From the NCBI GenBank assembly GCA_026984555.1, contig JALSRY010000658.1, positions 1 to 8,066 of the forward strand: a stretch of 8,066 bases of DNA, in the 5' to 3' direction. This DNA comes from Phycisphaerae bacterium (GTDB taxonomy: Bacteria > Planctomycetota > Phycisphaerae > UBA1845 > Fen-1342). Below are positions 1 through 6,309 of this stretch, piece after piece. Within the stretch, counting starts at the first letter, position 1. The number at the start of each line of letters is the position of its first letter. The notes under the pieces are model-generated. The model did no database searches, was not told the origin of the DNA, and worked only from the letters and a program-made list of their open reading frames with translations. Made by a program: the position numbers and the translations under genes.

Positions 1-993
1 CCGGATTCGCTCCGTCACGGCCCGGCCCATGCCTTCCCAGATCAACGAAATGTGGTTGCGCACGGTGTCGTCTTCGTCCAGGTGCTCGGCGAGCTGGCGC
101 AACTTGCGATCGGCCAGCTCGGGCGAGTTTTCGAGATAGACGTGCGTGGCGAGCTCGATGAAATGGGCGGGCTGGTCGGCATATGCCGGCGGGGTCGTCA
201 ACGTGAGATATCCCTTGCTGACCGCTTCGGCGACGGCCGGATGGCGTCCGAACCGTTCGTTGAGCCGCTGCTCGATCTTGCGGGCCATCCAGTACGACGG
301 CTCACGCATCAGCAGCCGCACGGGCCGGTTCTCCGTGGTTCGCCCGCCGCCGAGCACCAACCCCCGCCGCAGGTTCGACGTTGTGCCCGATCCGCCGCCG
401 TCGGGGCGCGGCATGTAGATCAATCCGCCGGCGTATGCCAGCGCCGGCCCGGTGACCAGCTCCTTGCCCACCGCCGTCGCCTCGAAGCGGCGCAACTCGC
501 ACGGCAGGAGCAACCCCCCTTTGAGCGAACGGGTCTGCGTACCCACCGCCTGGACCTGGAGATCGAAGACCGTATGACGGGGCGCCGCCGGCGGCACGAT
601 CCCATGCACCACGACGACCGCCGTATCGAGCGAGTCGATCAGCCGCTGGGGCGAGAAGGCGGGGCGGTTGCGACGTGGATTGCGCGCAGAAGCTTCCCGC
701 GCGAGCACATCGATCAGGTAATCGCGGATGATGGTGGGGCAGTCGCTGCCCCCGTTCTTGCCCAAACCGACCACGATGCCGTAGCCGCGCAGATGCAACG
801 GGTACGCAGCTCCCATCATTGCGTAGGCGCCGACCGTGTCGGCCAGGATGCTGTCGGCCGGCACGGCGGACTCGGGCTTGGGCTCGGCGGGGGTTTTCTT
901 GCGGCCCCACGCCCCCGACTCGCACCCGCTCGCCACCACCAGCCAGAGCGCAACGATCAAGCCACCGGTGATCCGCCGCCATCGCGTCATCAT
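1..993 (-). CDS. FlgI-like (flagellar P-ring family) lipoprotein, 3' end outside window
   Basis: A 331-codon frame is open to the left edge, so the C-terminus is missing. The start is the first of two adjacent ATGs (993 and 990); GAGGA lies 8 nt upstream (1002-1006). Residues 1-24 form a lipoprotein signal: basic MMTRWRR, a hydrophobic core, then ASGC with Cys24 as the lipidation site, followed by a Lys/Pro/Glu-rich linker. The mature part resembles FlgI. YGIVVGLGKNGG (71-82) matches the FlgI 'GYGLVVGL-GTGD' signature; VVVVHGIVPP (126-135), a 'DLQVQAVG' strand and SLKGGLLL (156-163) match the 'V-A-LPPFA-PG..LDVTVSSLGDA-SLRGG-LL' core; and residues 223-285 match the 'L-L--PDF--A--I---IN' end of the domain. 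Classical FlgI is a soluble periplasmic protein that forms the P ring around the flagellar rod, whereas this copy should be membrane-anchored. No other flagellar gene is in the window, so a non-flagellar envelope role is possible. The last ~45 residues are helix-rich and may begin another domain. Family assignment is fairly secure; the function is inferred. Confidence 0.8.
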   Translation of the reverse strand, partial: MMTRWRRITGGLIVALWLVVASGCESGAWGRKKTPAEPKPESAVPADSILADTVGAYAMMGAAYPLHLRGYGIVVGLGKNGGSDCPTIIRDYLIDVLAREASARNPRRNRPAFSPQRLIDSLDTAVVVVHGIVPPAAPRHTVFDLQVQAVGTQTRSLKGGLLLPCELRRFEATAVGKELVTGPALAYAGGLIYMPRPDGGGSGTTSNLRRGLVLGGGRTTENRPVRLLMREPSYWMARKIEQRLNERFGRHPAVAEAVSKGYLTLTTPPAYADQPAHFIELATHVYLENSPELADRKLRQLAEHLDEDDTVRNHISLIWEGMGRAVTERIR

Positions 994-1292
994 GGTTGGA
1001 ATCCTCGTCGGGTCGGCTCATCGCAACGTCGGGCGGCGCCGGCGACGCCGCTTGCCGCACTGAACCGTCTGGTCTTTCGCCCCCCCATCGCCGGCGCACG
1101 GCCCCACCTCTGCCGGTCGGCGTGGCGGGCGACCATTCGCGCAAGACTATACACGAAGCATACCCCCACCGCACGCCCCGACTGGCGACAGCCGTTGCCA
1201 GAGCATGAACAGAACTGGCCATCCGCCCGGGTCGACGGACATGGCCAGACAGAGATCGCCGTCGTGGACCGCAAGTGTGCCGGCAAACACCT

Positions 1293-1321
1293 TTCACCCA
1301 CACCAACCCCGGCACTACAAT
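1293..1321 (+). promoter_or_regulatory. Predicted sigma70-type promoter of the C45-dockerin gene
   Basis: TTCACC (1293-1298; four of six matches to TTGACA) is followed by 17 bp and TACAAT (1316-1321; five of six matches to TATAAT). Transcription would start near 1327-1329. That leaves a leader of about 80 nt that opens with the stem-loop at 1327-1379. This is by eye only; sigma-factor consensus in this lineage is assumed to be the general bacterial one. Confidence 0.45.
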
Positions 1322-1326
1322 GGCTT

Positions 1327-1395
1327 CATGCGGCCGCAGGGGCAAAACCCCCGCTCAAGGGTGGGCCGGCCGCGACATGTTCGACCATCGTTGGT
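1327..1395 (+). promoter_or_regulatory. Structured 5' leader, candidate cis-regulatory RNA
   Basis: GCGGCCG (1330-1336) pairs perfectly with CGGCCGC (1367-1373), and flanking CATG (1327-1330) can meet CATG (1376-1379) across a short bulge. Inside the stem, GGGG (1339-1342) and the GGG/GGG tract (1359-1365) compete for CCCCC (1348-1352), so two folds are possible. A small hairpin, ACCA-TCGT-TGGT (1384-1395), lies directly before the ribosome-binding site GGAGGG (1396-1401). The arrangement fits a regulatory leader. 'AGGGGCAAAACC' recalls part of the c-di-GMP-I (GEMM) riboswitch, but the rest of that motif is absent, so no known class is assigned. Confidence 0.35.
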
Positions 1396-1407
1396 GGAGG
1401 GAAAACC

Positions 1408-2790
1408 ATGAACGGAACCTTGGTGCGGCCATGCGACAGCGCGAGGGCGGCCATGCGCCGGCGTGCGCAAGCGGTGGCTCTGGCCGTGCTGGTCGCCATG
1501 GGCGGCAATGTCGCCGCACGGGCGGGCGATCACGGGGTGATTCTCGACCAGCAGCTCGATGCCCAAGGCCGGGGATACACGGTCATGCGCGTGTGGGGAA
1601 CGTTCTACCAGATGGGGCAGGCCCAGGCCGAGCTCCTCGGCGACGCGATCGTACTCGGCGTGCAGCAGACGAAGGCCTATCTCGACCAGTTCGGGGCCTA
1701 CAACTACGTCCGCGGGATCATGGCCAATGCGTACTTCACGCCGGACATCGACGATGAAATCGATGGCATGGTCGCCGCGCTGGCGATCAGCCATCCCGAG
1801 GAGCACATCGACGCGCTCGACCTGAAAGTCGCCAGCACGGCGGGTGAATGGCTCTATGGATGTCGCAGCCACACGTGTTGGGGACGTTATGTGGCCGAGC
1901 CGATCCGCACGCTATCGACCCGGCGGCTCGATTTCCCGACGTTGTATTCGTCGTCGAATCACCACGTGCTCTGCGCCCGCCAGCCGGCTGACGGTTCACC
2001 GCGGTGGGTAAACATGGGCTGGCCGGGAATCCCGACGGTGGTCACCGCGGTCAACGAATTCGGCACGATCGTGTCGCTGCACGATTACAACTGCTCGACC
2101 GATTTCGCCGCGGGCCGCATGCCGCGCATGGTCGCCACGCGCCTGGCGCTGACCTTCGCAACCGACCCGGACGTCAGCACCCACCTGCCCGCGGTGTTCG
2201 CGGAACTTCAGAACTACGAGTTGATGACCGGCAGCTTCGTGAACTATTACGCGCCGGCGGGCTTCGGCGGGGTCATGGTCGAAAACCCCTACCAGAGCGG
2301 CCCGGATTTCTACTACTACCGCACGCCGCGGGTCGAGTGGCACCACGGTGAAGCGATGATTACCACCAACACCTGGACCGACGGAACCACGACGCCGCCC
2401 GACGAGAACTTCGGCGCCGACGCCTACTACGACGACGAAACGCCCAAGACGCAAGAAAGCCACTGGAATCTGCTCGCCGAGAGCGGCAACGGCCTGCACA
2501 TGTTCAGCATCGCGTTTCGTCACCGGGCCGACATGACCATCTGGGCCGACGGACGCATCGACGGCGCCGGCCGGACCCCGCGGCTCGAATACGAGTGGTC
2601 CGAGCTTTTCGGCCCGGTGGGCGACCTCACCGGCGAAGGACGCGTCGACCTCGCCGACCTGTCCCTCATGCTCGCCCACTACGGAACCACCAGCGGCGCA
2701 GCCTACGTCCAGGGCGATCTCGATGGTGACGGCGACGTGGACCTGGCCGATTTGTCCTTGCTGCTGGCCCACTACGGCGACGGCACCTGA
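1408..2790 (+). CDS. Secreted C45-type Ntn-hydrolase/acyltransferase-like protein with C-terminal dockerin
   Basis: This 460-aa protein starts at ATG 1408, 6 nt after GGAGGG. ATG 1453 (Met16, with GAGGG upstream) is a credible alternative and gives a tidier signal peptide. Residues 16-39 form a Sec signal: three Arg, a hydrophobic core, and predicted cleavage after ARA (37-39). The body resembles the C45 acyl-CoA:6-aminopenicillanic acid acyltransferase-like family. GTFYQMGQAQAELLG matches the N-terminal 'G-YEIG-QHG' region. YGCRSHTCWG, with Cys152, aligns with the 'GCSSFAAWG' nucleophile motif. RRLDFP (172-177) matches 'GRNLDFP', NMGWPG and NEFG-IVSLHDYN follow as in the family, and a later TTNTW may supply the conserved Asn. 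These enzymes cleave or transfer amide-linked acyl groups after self-processing; the substrate here is unknown. Residues 405-460 form a type I dockerin with two Asp/Gly calcium loops, each followed by a 'DLADLSL-LAHYG' helix. The protein is probably exported and docked to a partner or the surface. The C45 call is probable, the dockerin call strong. Confidence 0.8.
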   Translation: MNGTLVRPCDSARAAMRRRAQAVALAVLVAMGGNVAARAGDHGVILDQQLDAQGRGYTVMRVWGTFYQMGQAQAELLGDAIVLGVQQTKAYLDQFGAYNYVRGIMANAYFTPDIDDEIDGMVAALAISHPEEHIDALDLKVASTAGEWLYGCRSHTCWGRYVAEPIRTLSTRRLDFPTLYSSSNHHVLCARQPADGSPRWVNMGWPGIPTVVTAVNEFGTIVSLHDYNCSTDFAAGRMPRMVATRLALTFATDPDVSTHLPAVFAELQNYELMTGSFVNYYAPAGFGGVMVENPYQSGPDFYYYRTPRVEWHHGEAMITTNTWTDGTTTPPDENFGADAYYDDETPKTQESHWNLLAESGNGLHMFSIAFRHRADMTIWADGRIDGAGRTPRLEYEWSELFGPVGDLTGEGRVDLADLSLMLAHYGTTSGAAYVQGDLDGDGDVDLADLSLLLAHYGDGT

Positions 2791-2885
2791 CACGAGCGGC
2801 GCCGACCCGCGCGGACGAAGCCGCCTCCCGCGCTCCCGGCCGCAATCGCAAACACCGCGGCCACTACGCCCGCGCGGCCCCCGCT
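2791..2885. terminator. Possible bidirectional hairpin between convergent genes
   Basis: This 95-bp gap lies between the stops of the C45-dockerin gene (plus) and DAHP synthase (minus). GGCCGC (2838-2843) and GCGGCC (2857-2862) form a perfect 6-bp inverted repeat with a 13-nt loop. There is no T tract on either side, so intrinsic termination is only a weak possibility. Nothing else is seen here. Confidence 0.2.
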
Positions 2886-3902
2886 TCAGACCGTGCGCCC
2901 CACGGCCGCGGCGATCTGCTTGATCTCCTGGATCGTGCGGACCAGCACCTCCGGCGTGATGGACTGCGCACCATCGGTAAGCGCCCGCTCGGGCTCGTGA
3001 TGCACTTCGATCAGCAGCCCATCGGCCCCGGCTGCGATGGCCGCCCGACACATCGCCGGAACCATGTACGCGTGCCCGGTCCCCTGCGACGGGTCGATCA
3101 CGATCGGCAAATGGCTCTCGCGTTTCACCGCCGGCACGATCGCCAGCGGCAGGGTGTTGCGCACGTAGGTCTCGTGCGTGCGAATGCCACGCTCGCAGAG
3201 AATCACGTTGTGGTTGCCGCCGTTGATGATGTACTCGGCGGCGAGCAGAAACTCGCTGAGTGTCGCGCTCCAACCCCGTTTGAGCAGCACACTGCGTTCG
3301 GATTGCCCGCACGCCGACAGCAGGTTGAAGTTGTGCATGTTGCGCGTGCCGATCTGGAGGACGTCGGCATAGCGACTCACCAGCTCGACCTGGGCGATGC
3401 TCATGACCTCGGTCACAACCGCAAGCCCGGTTTGCTCGCGGGCCTCGGCGAGCAACTCGAGCCCCTGCTCGCCCAAGCCCCGGAACTTGTACGGGTCCGT
3501 CCGCGGCTTGAACGCACCGCCACGCAATCCCACGGCTCCGGCCTCGCGGACCGCGTGCGCGATTTCGAGCAACTGGCTGCGTGATTCGACGCTGCACGGG
3601 CCGGCGATGATCGCGAGCCTCGTTCCCCCAACCACCGCGTGTGGTCCCAGCGGGATTTCCGAGGGCTCGGGTTTGACCTCGCGACTGGCCACCTTGTACG
3701 GGGCCAGGATCGGTACCACCCGATCGACCCCCGGCGCCGTTTCGATCGCGCTGGTGTCCACGTCGCGCTTGTCACCGATCGCGGCCACGACCGTCCGATC
3801 GGTTCCGACAATCACATGGTCCCTCAGCCCGAACGATCGAACCAGTTCGACGACGTGCTCGATATCGTTCTCCGTCGCGTCCGACTGCATCACGACAATC
3901 AT
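2886..3902 (-). CDS. aroF: 3-deoxy-7-phosphoheptulonate (DAHP) synthase, type I-beta, with N-terminal regulatory domain
   Basis: This cytoplasmic 338-aa enzyme catalyses the first shikimate-pathway step: phosphoenolpyruvate plus erythrose 4-phosphate to DAHP. The start at ATG 3902 follows AAGGGAG (3914-3908) with 5 nt spacing, and the length matches full-length type I-beta enzymes. Residues 1 to about 70 are the ferredoxin-like (FL) domain, which mediates Tyr/Phe feedback inhibition in Thermotoga maritima. The TIM barrel follows, with IIAGPCSVES (98-107), GAFKPRTDPYKFRG (129-142), TEVM, QIGTRNMHNF (183-192), LLKRG (206-210) and the 'GG-HNVILCERGIRT' strand (228-241). Expected metal ligands Cys103, Glu299 and Asp310 are present, but the His of the usual DPSH motif is Gln273 (codon CAG in DPSQGTGH). 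Numbering runs one above T. maritima (Cys102, His272, Glu298, Asp309, recalled from the literature). A TTGAAC/GATAAT promoter lies just upstream. The family is certain; full activity is not. Confidence 0.95.
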   Translation of the reverse strand: MIVVMQSDATENDIEHVVELVRSFGLRDHVIVGTDRTVVAAIGDKRDVDTSAIETAPGVDRVVPILAPYKVASREVKPEPSEIPLGPHAVVGGTRLAIIAGPCSVESRSQLLEIAHAVREAGAVGLRGGAFKPRTDPYKFRGLGEQGLELLAEAREQTGLAVVTEVMSIAQVELVSRYADVLQIGTRNMHNFNLLSACGQSERSVLLKRGWSATLSEFLLAAEYIINGGNHNVILCERGIRTHETYVRNTLPLAIVPAVKRESHLPIVIDPSQGTGHAYMVPAMCRAAIAAGADGLLIEVHHEPERALTDGAQSITPEVLVRTIQEIKQIAAAVGRTV

Positions 3903-3935
3903 GGATGCTCCCTTGGGTGTGTGATCCCGCTTCAG

Positions 3936-3965
3936 ATTATCGGGCAGATTCCACGCGAAGTTCAA
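3936..3965 (-). promoter_or_regulatory. Predicted promoter of DAHP synthase
   Basis: On the minus strand, TTGAAC (3965-3960) and GATAAT (3941-3936) are separated by 18 bp. Transcription would start near 3929, giving a leader of about 27 nt that contains the AAGGGAG ribosome-binding site. No attenuator-like hairpin or leader peptide fits in that short leader. Feedback control through the FL domain is therefore more likely than attenuation. Confidence 0.45.
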
Positions 3966-4019
3966 CCGTTCCCCGTGGTGCTCACCGCGCCGCCACGACC
4001 GACACCGTCCGATGTGACG

Positions 4020-4025
4020 TATACT
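4020..4025 (+). promoter_or_regulatory. Candidate -10 box of the toroid/DUF4159 gene
   Basis: TATACT (five of six matches to TATAAT) ends 9 nt before ATG 4035. A transcript starting 6-8 nt downstream would have almost no 5' untranslated region. No Shine-Dalgarno sequence precedes this ATG, which fits leaderless translation. The -35 side is poor: CCGACA at 3999-4004 is only 15 bp away. Confidence 0.35.
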
Positions 4026-4034
4026 GTCTGTGGT

Positions 4035-6278
4035 ATGAACGCGGCACGGGATATTCGGGGCGCTCGGCGGGCCCGGCGCCTCCTGGCGGTGGCGGCGGCG
4101 CTGGGGGCGCTGGTGGCACCCGTCCGTGCCGAAGTCACCGGACGCCAGGTCCGCCGAGCACTCGACCAAGGCGTGCGGGCGCTCAAACGCCACCAGTTGC
4201 GCGACGGCTCCTGGGCGGAAATGACCGGGCACCGGTACGCCGGCGGCGTGACGTGCCTCGTCACGCTCGCCCTCCTTCGCGCGGGCGAACCACCGGCTTC
4301 ACCGTCGATCAGCGCCGCCCTCGAACGGATTCGCGCGCTCGACAACCGCTACACCTACGTCGTGTCGCTGAAGATCATGGCGTTGGCGGCGGCCGACGCG
4401 GCCAAGTACCACACCGAGATCGGCGCGGCGGCGCACTGGCTCGTGTCCGCCCAGCGACGAAACGGCCTCTGGTCCTACGAAACCCGCGGCGGCACCTACG
4501 ACCACTCCAACACGCAGTTCGCACTGCTCGGACTCCACGCCGCCGCCCAGGCCGGCATCCGCATCGCCCCCCGCGTCTGGAAGATCGCCCGCAACCAGCT
4601 CATGCGCAACCAGAAGACCGATGGCGGCTGGGCATACCGCAACAGCGGAGAGAGCTACGGAAGCATGACCGCCGCCGGCGTCGCCGACCTGTTGATCCTC
4701 GGCAGCTCGACCGCCATCACGCAGGAACACGGCTTCCGCAACGGGGCCGCGCCCGGCTGCGGCGGGTACAAGACCGGGCGGGCGCTGGCCCGCGGACTCG
4801 CGTGGCTCGGCGACAATTTCCGCACGCTGGAAAACCCCCGCCGCGGACGGGCCTATGTCTATTACTGGCTCTATGCCGTCGAACGTTGCGGTATCCTCTC
4901 GGGCCGGCGTTATTTCGGTCGCCACGACTGGTACCGCGAAGGCGCCGAGTTTCTGGTGCGCTCCCAGAACGCCGACGGCACCTGGGGCAACGGTGTCATC
5001 GACACGTCGTTTGCCGTCCTGTTCCTGGCCAAAGGCCGCAAACCACTGCTGATCCAGAAGCTGCGCTGGTCCGACGACGACCGCTGGGACCCCGACCGGC
5101 ACGATGTCGAGCACCTGGTCTCGTTCATCGGCGACAAGCTGGGCGAACCGACGAGCTGGCAGGTGGTGGATTTCGACGCGCCGCTCGAACAATGGCTCGC
5201 CGCCCCGCTGCTCTATTTCCAGGGGCACGAATTCCCGCGCTTCAGCGCCCGCCAACGTCAAAAATTGCGCAATTACGTCGAGCAGGGCGGCACCCTGCTG
5301 GCCGAGGCCTGCTGCGGGCGAAAAGAATTCATCAACGGTTTCAAACAGTTTTGCACCGAGACCTTTCCCGGCGTCCCGCTGCACAAGCTCGACCCCGGAC
5401 ACCCCGTCTATAGCGCCCACTACGACCTCAAACCCGCCGGACTGATGGGGCTCGATGTCGGCTGCCGCACGAGCGTGATCTTCAGTCCGCGCGACTTTTC
5501 GTGCTTGTGGGAACAGGGCGATGTGCCTCGACTCAGCGAGCAGGCGCTGCGGCTGGGAACGAACATCGCGGCGTTCGCCACCGGCCGACAGGCGCTGCGG
5601 GACCGGCTCGATGTGGTCACGCTGCCCGACGAGGGGCAGGACACGTCGCAGACCCCGCCCCCGGGCGACGCGCTGCGCCTGGCCCAGGTCGTCTACGACG
5701 GGGATTGGCACCCCGACCCGCAAGCGCTCGTGAAGTTCGCTGAATACCTGCGTGACAACCTGCATATGGACGTCGTGACGCGGTATAAGCCCGTGCGTCT
5801 GACCGACGCCGACCTGCGGAACAGCCCGATCCTCTACATGACCGGGCACTACCACTTCGAGCTTTCCGAGCAGGAACGGACAGCGCTCGCCGCGCACCTG
5901 CGTCGTGGGGGGTTCCTCTTCGCCGACGCCTGCTGCGGGCGGGAGGCGTTCGACGCCGCCTTCCGCGCGATGGTCGAGAAGATGTTTCCGAACGAGTCTT
6001 TGCGGAAACTCCCGCCCGATCATCCCATCTTTCGCGGTCAGCCCGGGTTCCGGCTCGACACCATCGGTTACAAACCGGCCGCGCTCGCCGATCATCCGGG
6101 ACTCAAGCACCCCGAGTTGTGGGGGTTGGAAATCGACGGCCGGTTGGCGATCGTCTACAGCCCTTTCGCGATCGGCTGCGGCCTCGATGGCCACGTCTGC
6201 TACAACTGCCGCGGGTATCTGATCGACGACGCCCGGCGTCTCGCGGCCAACATCGTCCTCTACGCCTTGACGCACTGA
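4035..6278 (+). CDS. Exported protein with prenyltransferase/squalene-cyclase-like toroid and two tandem DUF4159 domains
   Basis: This is a 747-aa protein. The signal peptide is residues 1-32: Arg-rich n-region, hydrophobic core LLAVAAALGALV, predicted cleavage after VRA. Residues ~33-340 form an alpha/alpha-toroid-like region with QW-type repeats, HQLRDGSW (53-60), QRRNGLW (140-146), NQKTDGGW (192-199) and SQNADGTW (310-317), as in terpene cyclase/prenyltransferase-fold proteins. I see no DXDD-type catalytic motif, so a structural or binding role is likelier than cyclisation. Two DUF4159 units follow (about 343-548 and 549-747). Each has a 'LY--GH' motif (393-398; 600-605), a CCGR motif (Cys426-427; Cys633-634) and a 'LxPxHP' motif (His456; His663). 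All three pairs are offset by exactly 207 residues, so this is an internal duplication. Toroid-plus-DUF4159 proteins are typical of planctomycetes and of unknown function. The ATG lacks a Shine-Dalgarno sequence. It is divergent from DAHP synthase and convergent with hflX across 28 bp. Domain calls are good; the biochemical function is unknown. Confidence 0.85.
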   Translation: MNAARDIRGARRARRLLAVAAALGALVAPVRAEVTGRQVRRALDQGVRALKRHQLRDGSWAEMTGHRYAGGVTCLVTLALLRAGEPPASPSISAALERIRALDNRYTYVVSLKIMALAAADAAKYHTEIGAAAHWLVSAQRRNGLWSYETRGGTYDHSNTQFALLGLHAAAQAGIRIAPRVWKIARNQLMRNQKTDGGWAYRNSGESYGSMTAAGVADLLILGSSTAITQEHGFRNGAAPGCGGYKTGRALARGLAWLGDNFRTLENPRRGRAYVYYWLYAVERCGILSGRRYFGRHDWYREGAEFLVRSQNADGTWGNGVIDTSFAVLFLAKGRKPLLIQKLRWSDDDRWDPDRHDVEHLVSFIGDKLGEPTSWQVVDFDAPLEQWLAAPLLYFQGHEFPRFSARQRQKLRNYVEQGGTLLAEACCGRKEFINGFKQFCTETFPGVPLHKLDPGHPVYSAHYDLKPAGLMGLDVGCRTSVIFSPRDFSCLWEQGDVPRLSEQALRLGTNIAAFATGRQALRDRLDVVTLPDEGQDTSQTPPPGDALRLAQVVYDGDWHPDPQALVKFAEYLRDNLHMDVVTRYKPVRLTDADLRNSPILYMTGHYHFELSEQERTALAAHLRRGGFLFADACCGREAFDAAFRAMVEKMFPNESLRKLPPDHPIFRGQPGFRLDTIGYKPAALADHPGLKHPELWGLEIDGRLAIVYSPFAIGCGLDGHVCYNCRGYLIDDARRLAANIVLYALTH
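5058..6278 (+). repeat. Tandem duplication of a DUF4159 domain within one gene
   Basis: The two units share matched landmarks: 'LYFQGH' and 'LYMTGH'; 'AEACCGRKEF' and 'ADACCGREAF'; 'KLDPGHPVY' and 'KLPPDHPIF'; and a later '-VIFSP' and '-IVYSP' strand before the C-terminal helix. The first three landmarks keep a constant 207-residue offset with no gap between them. The units have diverged considerably at the amino-acid level, so the duplication is old rather than a recent nucleotide repeat. Confidence 0.8.
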
Positions 6279-6295
6279 CCCCGCGGCAACCGCTC

Positions 6296-6309
6296 TGACC
6301 GATCGGTCA
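6296..6309. repeat. 14-bp perfect palindrome at the convergent junction
   Basis: TGACCGATCGGTCA is a perfect palindrome. Its right three bases are the hflX stop codon on the minus strand. Beside it, GCGG-CAA-CCGC (6283-6293) forms a second short hairpin. Both lie in the 28-bp gap between the DUF4159 gene and hflX, or just overlap it. They may act as a shared 3' end or as a protein-binding site; there is no T tract. Confidence 0.5.

Larger units (their letters stand above)
994..1407. other. Divergent intergenic region (414 bp), no gene seen
   Basis: This separates the minus-strand FlgI-like gene from the plus-strand C45-dockerin gene. No credible small gene was found. The right part holds the predicted promoter and structured leader listed separately. 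On the minus strand, TATAGT at 1151-1146 could be a -10 box for the FlgI-like gene, about 145 nt from its start, but no acceptable -35 hexamer lies at the expected distance, so I do not call that promoter. Confidence 0.6.

Noticed and set aside
1184..1212. Sigma54-like CTGGCAAC...GC element upstream of the FlgI-like gene (minus strand)
   Set aside because: The distance between the GG and GC elements is one base off the strict -24/-12 spacing and the TTGC part is missing.
302..1345. Long minus-strand frame overlapping the FlgI-like gene
   Set aside because: It is a different frame of the same strand, Arg/Ala/Gly-rich with no motifs; the FlgI-like frame has the lipoprotein signal and family signatures.
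1337..1366. c-di-GMP-I (GEMM) riboswitch
   Set aside because: Only a short 'AGGGGCAAAACC' resemblance; the conserved GGACGCAAAGCC segment and the second stem are not found.
52..1407. Open frame extending the C45-dockerin gene upstream by over 400 codons
   Set aside because: Positions up to 993 are antisense to the FlgI-like gene, the translation has no protein-like pattern, and a good ribosome-binding site plus signal peptide place the start at 1408 or 1453.
1996..3597. 533-codon minus-strand frame across the C45-dockerin and DAHP synthase genes
   Set aside because: It overlaps two genes with clear family motifs; G+C-rich DNA leaves long empty antisense frames.
3903..4232. Upstream extension of DAHP synthase in frame
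   Set aside because: It runs through the predicted promoter and into the divergent gene; ATG 3902 has a good ribosome-binding site and gives the family's normal length.
3905..5413. Second plus-strand frame inside the DUF4159 gene
   Set aside because: Arg/Pro-rich composition typical of a shifted frame in G+C-rich coding DNA.
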